Positions 6,432-10,071 of a DNA stretch of 10,071 nt are shown here, one piece after another; the first letter of the stretch is position 1; every line of letters starts with the position of its first letter. This DNA comes from Pseudomonadota bacterium. Its GTDB lineage: Bacteria; Pseudomonadota; Alphaproteobacteria; Rhizobiales; Xanthobacteraceae. Made by a program: the position numbers and the translations under genes. The notes below the pieces were generated by a model. It had not been told where the DNA came from and ran no database searches. It saw nothing but the letters and a program-made list of their open reading frames with translations. The DNA lies in contig JAEWBW010000344.1 in the NCBI GenBank assembly GCA_023390955.1, forward strand, positions 1 through 10,071. Direction: 5' to 3'.

Positions 6432-6455
6432 GCGGCGGGAATGTTCTCCCGCCGC
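6432..6455 (-). terminator. Strong stem-loop after the MDR oxidoreductase gene, possible terminator
   Basis: GCGGCGGGA (6432-6440) and TCCCGCCGC (6447-6455) form a perfect 9-bp GC-rich stem with a 6-base loop, 42 bases past the oxidoreductase stop. No U-tract follows on the minus strand (the next bases are CAATCAAAGC), so a classic intrinsic terminator is not shown; it could instead protect the mRNA end or slow transcription. Confidence 0.4.
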
Positions 6456-6480
6456 GATCAGAAGGCAAGACCTACTTGGG

Positions 6481-6500
6481 GTAACGCGCGCAGGCGTTAC
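6481..6500. repeat. Inverted repeat overlapping the oxidoreductase stop codon
   Basis: GTAACGC (6481-6487) and GCGTTAC (6494-6500) form a perfect 7-bp stem with a 6-base loop. The TAA stop of the oxidoreductase (6497-6499) is within one arm. No U-tract follows. Confidence 0.35.
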
Positions 6501-7636
6501 GAATTTTTATTTGGGTTGATGAGGAATTTTTCACCGGTCGCCCGTTTGGCGTAGACGGCGATGTTGGCGGGATCGAGCGTCTCCTGGAGCGACACCACCT
6601 TGGTGTAGTGGCTGGCGAAGGTCGTCTTCAATTCGTCCATGACGCGCTGGCGAAGCTTGGCCGCATCCGCCTGCCCGATCTTCATCAGGAACGGAAACAG
6701 CAGCCAGCCGCCGACGCCCCAGGCCATGCCGAAGCCGCGCGGCAGCTCGATCGGGCGGATGTCGAGGGCGCCGTAGACGTAGACCTGCTTGTGCACGTTG
6801 GAGCCGTAGCGGCTGTATTCCTTGGCGGTCTTGTTGATCGCCACTTCCATGCAGTTGAGGATGTCGCCGGCAAGCTTGCCGCCGCCGATCGCGTCGAAGG
6901 CGATGGTCGCGCCGGTCTCGACCAGCGCATTGGTGAGGTCGGCAAGGAACGTCGGCGCGGTGGAGTCGACGACATATTTGGCGCCGATCTTCGTCAGGAT
7001 ATCCGCCTGCTCCTTGCTGCGTACGATGTTGACCAGCGGGATGCCGTCCTTGATGCAGATCCGGTTCAGCATCTGCCCGAGATTGGAGGCGGCTGCAGTG
7101 TGCACCAGCGCCTTGTGGCCCTCGCGCTTCATGGTCTCGGTCATGCCGAGCGCGGTCAGCGGATTGACGAACACCGAGGCGCCGTCCGCAGCGCTCGCAT
7201 CCGCCGGCAGCGGCATGCACTCGCGCACCTTCATCGTGCGGTACTGCGAATACATCGCGCCGCCGATCATCGCGACAGTCTTGCCCATCAGCGCCTTGGC
7301 GGCATCCGACGAGCCGGTCCTGATGACGACGCCAGCGCCCTCATTGCCGACCGGCATCGACTGGTCGAGCCGGCCCGCCATCGCGCGCATGGCGGCTTCC
7401 GGCACTTTCGCGGTGATGACGGGGGCTTCCTTCGTCCCCGAAGCCTTGGCCGTGCTCATGTCGCCAGCGCCAATGAGCAGGCCGAGGTCGGACGGGTTGA
7501 TCGGCGCCGCCTCGACGCGGACGACGACCTCGTCCGGGCCGGGCTCGGGGGTCGGCACGTCCTGCAGCGAGATTTCCAGCTCACCGCTCGCCTTGATCAG
7601 CGAACGCAGTTGCAGTCCGGTCTTGCCGTCGCTCAT
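6497..7636 (-). CDS. Zinc-independent MDR-superfamily oxidoreductase (quinone oxidoreductase-like)
   Basis: This is a medium-chain dehydrogenase/reductase of 379 residues, likely cytoplasmic and NAD(P)H dependent; substrate unknown. The GroES-like N-domain shows PGPDEVVVRVEAAPINPSD (32-50) and VGNEGAGVV (96-104, the MDR GxExxGxV motif). The nucleotide-binding domain begins near 155 (NPLTALGMTE), with ALVHTAAASNLGQMLNRI (176-193) where the usual AxGxxG Rossmann turn sits; the turn is read as AASNLG, an imperfect glycine pattern. The Cys-rich structural zinc cluster and the catalytic zinc ligands of alcohol dehydrogenases are absent, which suits the quinone-reductase branch. GGGAGGG (7643-7649) 6 bases before the ATG fixes the start. 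The gap from the enolase stop is only 36 bases with no terminator, so it is likely cotranscribed with eno. Confidence 0.88.
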   Translation of the reverse strand: MSDGKTGLQLRSLIKASGELEISLQDVPTPEPGPDEVVVRVEAAPINPSDLGLLIGAGDMSTAKASGTKEAPVITAKVPEAAMRAMAGRLDQSMPVGNEGAGVVIRTGSSDAAKALMGKTVAMIGGAMYSQYRTMKVRECMPLPADASAADGASVFVNPLTALGMTETMKREGHKALVHTAAASNLGQMLNRICIKDGIPLVNIVRSKEQADILTKIGAKYVVDSTAPTFLADLTNALVETGATIAFDAIGGGKLAGDILNCMEVAINKTAKEYSRYGSNVHKQVYVYGALDIRPIELPRGFGMAWGVGGWLLFPFLMKIGQADAAKLRQRVMDELKTTFASHYTKVVSLQETLDPANIAVYAKRATGEKFLINPNKNS

Positions 7637-7672
7637 GTCGATCCCTCCCGTTGGTTTTTTGTCGCTACGCGG

Positions 7673-8956
7673 TTACGCCAGCGCCTTCAGCGCGGACCTG
7701 CCGGCATAGAGCGCCTGCTTGCCGAGCTGCTGCTCGATGCGCAGGAGCTGGTTGTATTTGGCGGTCCGATCGGAACGCGCAAGGGAGCCGGTCTTGATCT
7801 GCCCGCAATTGGTCGCGACCGCGAGGTCGGCGATGGTGGAATCCTCGGTCTCGCCGGAGCGGTGCGACATCACGGAGGTGTAGCCCGCCTTGTGCGCCAT
7901 TTCGACGGCGGCGAGCGTCTCGGTCAGCGTGCCGATCTGGTTGACCTTGATCAGGATCGAGTTGGCGCGGCCGGTCTTGATGCCGTCGGCCAGGCGCGTG
8001 ACGTTGGTGACGAAGAGGTCGTCGCCGACCAGCTGGCACTTCTTGCCGATCAGATCAGTGAGCTCTTTCCAACCGTCCATGTCATCCTCGGACATGCCGT
8101 CCTCGATGGTGACGATCGGATAGCGCGCAACGAGGTCGGCGAGATATTTCGCCTGCTCGGAGATCGAGCGGGTCTTGCCCTCGCCCTCGTAGACGTACTT
8201 GCCGTCTTTGAAGAACTCGGTCGAGGCGCAGTCGAGACCGAGCACGATGTCGGTGCCGACCTTGTAGCCGGCCTTGCCGATGGCGTTGACGACGAAATCG
8301 AGCGCGGCATCCGCCGACGGCAGGTTCGGCGCAAAGCCGCCCTCGTCGCCGACATTGGTGTTGTGGCCGGCCTTCTTCAGCTCGGACTTCAGCGTGTGGA
8401 AGACTTCAGCGCCGTAGCGCAGGCCTTCGGCGAAGGGCGAAGCGCCGACGGGCAGGATCATGAATTCCTGGAAGTCGATCGGGTTGTCGGCATGCACGCC
8501 GCCATTGATGATGTTCATCATCGGCACCGGCAGGATTCGGGCCGAGGTGCCGCCGACATAACGATACAGCGGCATGTCGAGCGAGTTGGCGGCGGCCTTG
8601 GCGCAGGCCAGCGAGACGCCAAGGATGGCGTTGGCGCCGAGGCGGCTCTTGTTGGGGGTGCCGTCGAGGTCGATCATGACCTGGTCGATCTGGACCTGGT
8701 GCTCGACGTCCATGCCGCTGAGGGCCTCGTAGATCTCGCCATTGACGGCGCCGACCGCCTTGGTGACACCCTTGCCGAGATAGCGGGCCTTGTCGCCGTC
8801 GCGCAGCTCAACCGCCTCATGGGCGCCGGGCGAGGCGCCCGACGGCACTGCGGCGCGGCCGAGCGAGCCATCCTCCAGCACGACATCGACCTCGACGGTG
8901 GGATTGCCCCGGCTGTCCAGGATTTCGCGGCCGATGATGTCGATGATGGCGGTCAT
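7673..8956 (-). CDS. eno: Enolase (phosphopyruvate hydratase)
   Basis: Enolase interconverts 2-phosphoglycerate and phosphoenolpyruvate in glycolysis/gluconeogenesis. At 427 residues it has the standard length and all key residues: general acid/base E205 (GDEGGF) and K337 (ILIKVNQIGTLTE, the enolase signature), substrate H365 (SHRSGETED), and Mg ligands D242, E285 and D312. N-terminal motifs REILDSRGNPTVEVDV and the catalytic loop SGASPGAHEA (39-48) are intact. AGAGG (8962-8966) lies 5 bases before the ATG. The gene is divergent from queF across 124 bases. It heads a probable operon with the MDR oxidoreductase. In other rhizobia the next gene downstream is ftsB, which here lies about 3.1 kb further on. 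Confidence 0.99.
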   Translation of the reverse strand: MTAIIDIIGREILDSRGNPTVEVDVVLEDGSLGRAAVPSGASPGAHEAVELRDGDKARYLGKGVTKAVGAVNGEIYEALSGMDVEHQVQIDQVMIDLDGTPNKSRLGANAILGVSLACAKAAANSLDMPLYRYVGGTSARILPVPMMNIINGGVHADNPIDFQEFMILPVGASPFAEGLRYGAEVFHTLKSELKKAGHNTNVGDEGGFAPNLPSADAALDFVVNAIGKAGYKVGTDIVLGLDCASTEFFKDGKYVYEGEGKTRSISEQAKYLADLVARYPIVTIEDGMSEDDMDGWKELTDLIGKKCQLVGDDLFVTNVTRLADGIKTGRANSILIKVNQIGTLTETLAAVEMAHKAGYTSVMSHRSGETEDSTIADLAVATNCGQIKTGSLARSDRTAKYNQLLRIEQQLGKQALYAGRSALKALA

Positions 8957-9080
8957 GAGAGCCTCTTTGGGGGTCTGGAGGGGCAGTTGGCGGTGCTTCT
9001 ACCGCAATGCATCGAAGCGGAAAAGGCCGGGTGACGGCCGCCGGTTGATTGGCTAAGAGGGCCGCTTGGAGGCCCACCGG
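8957..9080. promoter_or_regulatory. Divergent promoter region between eno and queF
   Basis: These 124 bases must hold the promoters of eno (minus) and queF (plus). A small inverted repeat, GCGGT (8990-8994) and ACCGC (9001-9005), lies within. I could not pick reliable -35/-10 hexamers. I looked for a preQ1 riboswitch ahead of queF and saw no recognisable one. Confidence 0.45.
9068..9072 (+). promoter_or_regulatory. queF ribosome binding site
   Basis: GGAGG lies 8 bases before the ATG at 9081. It decides between that ATG and an in-frame TTG at 9066, which overlaps it and has no site of its own. Confidence 0.75.
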
Positions 9081-9557
9081 ATGTCGAAAAAGCCCAGCAA
9101 GTCAAAGAAGTCACCTGCCCTGCAGCTCGGCCGCGAGGTGGAATGGCCGGACGCTCCGGAAAAGGCCCGGCTCGACCGTGTTCCCAATCCGCAGAACGGA
9201 ACGGACTATCTGGTGCGCTTCACAGTGCCGGAGTTCACCTCGCTGTGCCCCGTGACTGGCCAGCCGGATTTCGCGCATCTGATGATCGACTACGCGCCGG
9301 GTCCATGGCTGCTGGAGTCGAAATCGCTCAAACTCTACATCGCGAGCTTCCGCAACCACGGCGCCTTCCACGAGGACTGCACCGTGATGATCGGCAAGCG
9401 CATCGCCACCGAGATCAAGCCGAAATGGCTGCGCATCGGCGGCTATTGGTATCCGCGCGGCGGCATCCCGATCGACGTGTTCTGGCAGACCGGCCGCGTG
9501 CCGAAGGGCCTGTGGGTGCCCGAGCAAGGCGTCGCGCCCTATCGCGGTCGAGGCTAA
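9081..9557 (+). CDS. queF: NADPH-dependent 7-cyano-7-deazaguanine reductase (QueF, short type)
   Basis: QueF reduces the nitrile preQ0 to the amine preQ1 with two NADPH, the last step before insertion into tRNA in queuosine synthesis; it acts in the cytoplasm. It is 158 residues, the unimodular YkvM-like length. Catalytic C56 lies in FTSLCPVTGQPDFA with D63, the QueF motif is ESKSLKLYIASFRNHGAFHE (79-98), and E98 is the substrate-binding glutamate, matching C55/D62/E97 of the Bacillus enzyme. The N-terminus is lysine-rich (MSKKPSKSKK). It is alone on the plus strand here, with no queCDE neighbours. Its TAA stop overlaps the stop of the convergent ORF on the other strand. Confidence 0.97.
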   Translation: MSKKPSKSKKSPALQLGREVEWPDAPEKARLDRVPNPQNGTDYLVRFTVPEFTSLCPVTGQPDFAHLMIDYAPGPWLLESKSLKLYIASFRNHGAFHEDCTVMIGKRIATEIKPKWLRIGGYWYPRGGIPIDVFWQTGRVPKGLWVPEQGVAPYRGRG

Positions 9558-9766
9558 CGGCCGACGGGCTGATTCAGCCCACGGTCCCGATCGAACCGGG
9601 CCGTGCCGAACCAGTCCGACCAGACCAATCCTTCGACAATGCCGTTCTCCGAGGTGAACTGCACCCGGGCGCGCTCCCCGCGTGGCTCCTGCGGCGTGGC
9701 GATCGCTGGCAATGCCATGGAGTCTCGGTCACCCTGATACTCGAAGCCCAAAGCCGAATAGCGCAT
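9554..9766 (-). CDS. Hypothetical protein, 70 residues
   Basis: I do not recognise this family. The ORF has an ATG at 9766 and a TAG overlapping the queF stop by 4 bases in convergent orientation. The product is soluble-looking, without membrane segment or signal peptide, and mixed in charge (GFEYQGDRDSM, RARVQFTSENGIVEGLVWSD). Codon third positions are mostly G or C, as in the neighbours. No clear Shine-Dalgarno precedes the ATG. It could be a real small gene or a chance ORF; the orderly tail-to-tail junction slightly favours a gene. Confidence 0.5.
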   Translation of the reverse strand: MRYSALGFEYQGDRDSMALPAIATPQEPRGERARVQFTSENGIVEGLVWSDWFGTARFDRDRGLNQPVGR

Positions 9767-9946
9767 CAGCGGCCCAAGCGGTGAACGCCCGACAACTTAG
9801 TGGTAGTGGTCGCCCCTGATCAACAATTCGAAATTGTCCCTGTAATAGCGCCCGCCCGCGCGAATGAAGAAGGCCCGCCGCAGCGTCTTGCTGCGACGGG
9901 CCTGGAATGAAGGCGGACCTGGATGCAGGTGATTTGGTGTGTGGCC
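9767..9946. other. Intergenic region with terminator and a short unexplained reading frame
   Basis: This 180-base stretch lies between the 70-residue ORF and the chemotaxis receptor tail. It holds the terminator at 9863-9903 and an inverted repeat ACAATT/AATTGT (9823-9828 with 9832-9837). A minus-strand frame closed by a TAA at 9797-9799 is open back to about 9943 and reads like protein at its end (AGGRYYRDNFELLIRGDHYH), but contains no ATG, GTG or TTG ahead of that part. Confidence 0.4.
9863..9903 (-). terminator. Rho-independent terminator of the chemotaxis receptor gene
   Basis: AGGCCCG (9871-9877) pairs with CGGGCCT (9897-9903), and CGCAGC (9879-9884) with GCTGCG (9890-9895), with one C-A mismatch between the two helices and a 5-base loop. 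On the minus strand it is followed by the U-rich TCTTCATT (9863-9870). It begins 43 bases past the stop of the receptor gene. Confidence 0.8.
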
Positions 9947-10071
9947 TTACGCCACCGCCCTCACCTTGCTGATGAAGCTGTCGACTTCGCTCGTCAGCGA
10001 CGTCGATTGGCTGGACAGGTTGGCGGCGGCCTTGAGCACGCCGGCCGCGGCGCGGCCGGTCTCGCTGGCGG
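9947..10071 (-). CDS. Methyl-accepting chemotaxis protein, C-terminal tail (partial)
   Basis: Only the last 41 codons lie in the window, ending at TAA 9947-9949. The visible sequence (ASETGRAAAGVLKAAANLSS, then QSTSLTSEVDSFISKVRAVA) matches the C-terminal end of methyl-accepting chemotaxis proteins, which typically close with SETGxAAxxVLxAAxxLSxQSxxLxxEVxxFL and a short basic tail. Receptors of this family relay ligand or energy signals to CheA through the signalling coiled coil. No pentapeptide for CheR binding is present at the end. Sensor and membrane parts would lie beyond the right edge. Confidence 0.8.
   Translation of the reverse strand, partial: ASETGRAAAGVLKAAANLSSQSTSLTSEVDSFISKVRAVA

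Noticed and set aside
6608..9034. An 808-codon plus-strand open frame across the oxidoreductase and enolase genes
   Set aside because: It is the antisense shadow of two well-identified minus-strand genes in GC-rich DNA; its sequence is His/Asp/Arg/Val-rich without any domain.
8957..9080. A preQ1 riboswitch upstream of queF
   Set aside because: I could not find the compact hairpin plus A-rich tail of preQ1-I, nor any other convincing fold, in the 124 bases before queF.
1..10071. CRISPR arrays, IS elements, tRNA/rRNA genes, integrase or attachment-site structures
   Set aside because: No regularly spaced repeats, transposase motifs, tRNA-like cloverleafs or rRNA sequence were seen on either strand.

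Overview
The window is GC-rich, almost fully coding chromosomal DNA from an alphaproteobacterium. The lipoyl-bearing pyruvate dehydrogenase E1 beta, the eno/ftsB/pdhA neighbourhood and the protein styles suggest Bradyrhizobium or a close relative (Nitrobacteraceae). That is inference from gene content; no rRNA or other marker is present. I see housekeeping metabolism with a few accessory genes, and no CRISPR array, transposase, phage gene, tRNA or defence system. No gap between genes exceeds about 210 bases.

Layout: nearly everything is on the minus strand, so transcription runs from high to low coordinates. At the right edge is the C-terminal tail of a chemotaxis receptor (9947-10071), followed by a strong hairpin terminator (9863-9903). 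A 70-codon hypothetical ORF (9554-9766, minus) meets queF (9081-9557, plus) tail to tail with a 4-base overlap. queF is divergent from enolase (7673-8956). Enolase runs after 36 bases into a zinc-less MDR oxidoreductase (6497-7636). Then come a Tat-exported metallo-beta-lactamase-fold hydrolase (5387-6385) with a clear terminator, an NADPH-dependent FMN reductase family gene (4657-5208), ftsB/divIC (4245-4562), an unusually long DUF1963 protein (2410-4164), pdhA (1180-2202) and the first 383 codons of pdhB (1-1150).

How they fit together: enolase makes phosphoenolpyruvate, and PdhA/PdhB form the E1 of the complex that converts pyruvate to acetyl-CoA. In Sinorhizobium the core order eno-ftsB-pdhA-pdhB is contiguous. 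Here four genes (MDR oxidoreductase, MBL hydrolase, FMN reductase, DUF1963 protein) sit inside that core, each with its own ribosome binding site and most with intergenic signals.

The observations most worth a second look are the DUF1963 protein, whose middle is a tandem duplication of a roughly 160-175 residue unit inserted into the domain; a CtrA-like TTAG-N7-TTAACC site just upstream of ftsB; a 28-base interrupted palindrome upstream of the FMN reductase; three consecutive inverted repeats ahead of the MBL gene; and a TTTGCAAA-containing palindrome upstream of pdhA. I did not find a convincing new multi-gene system.
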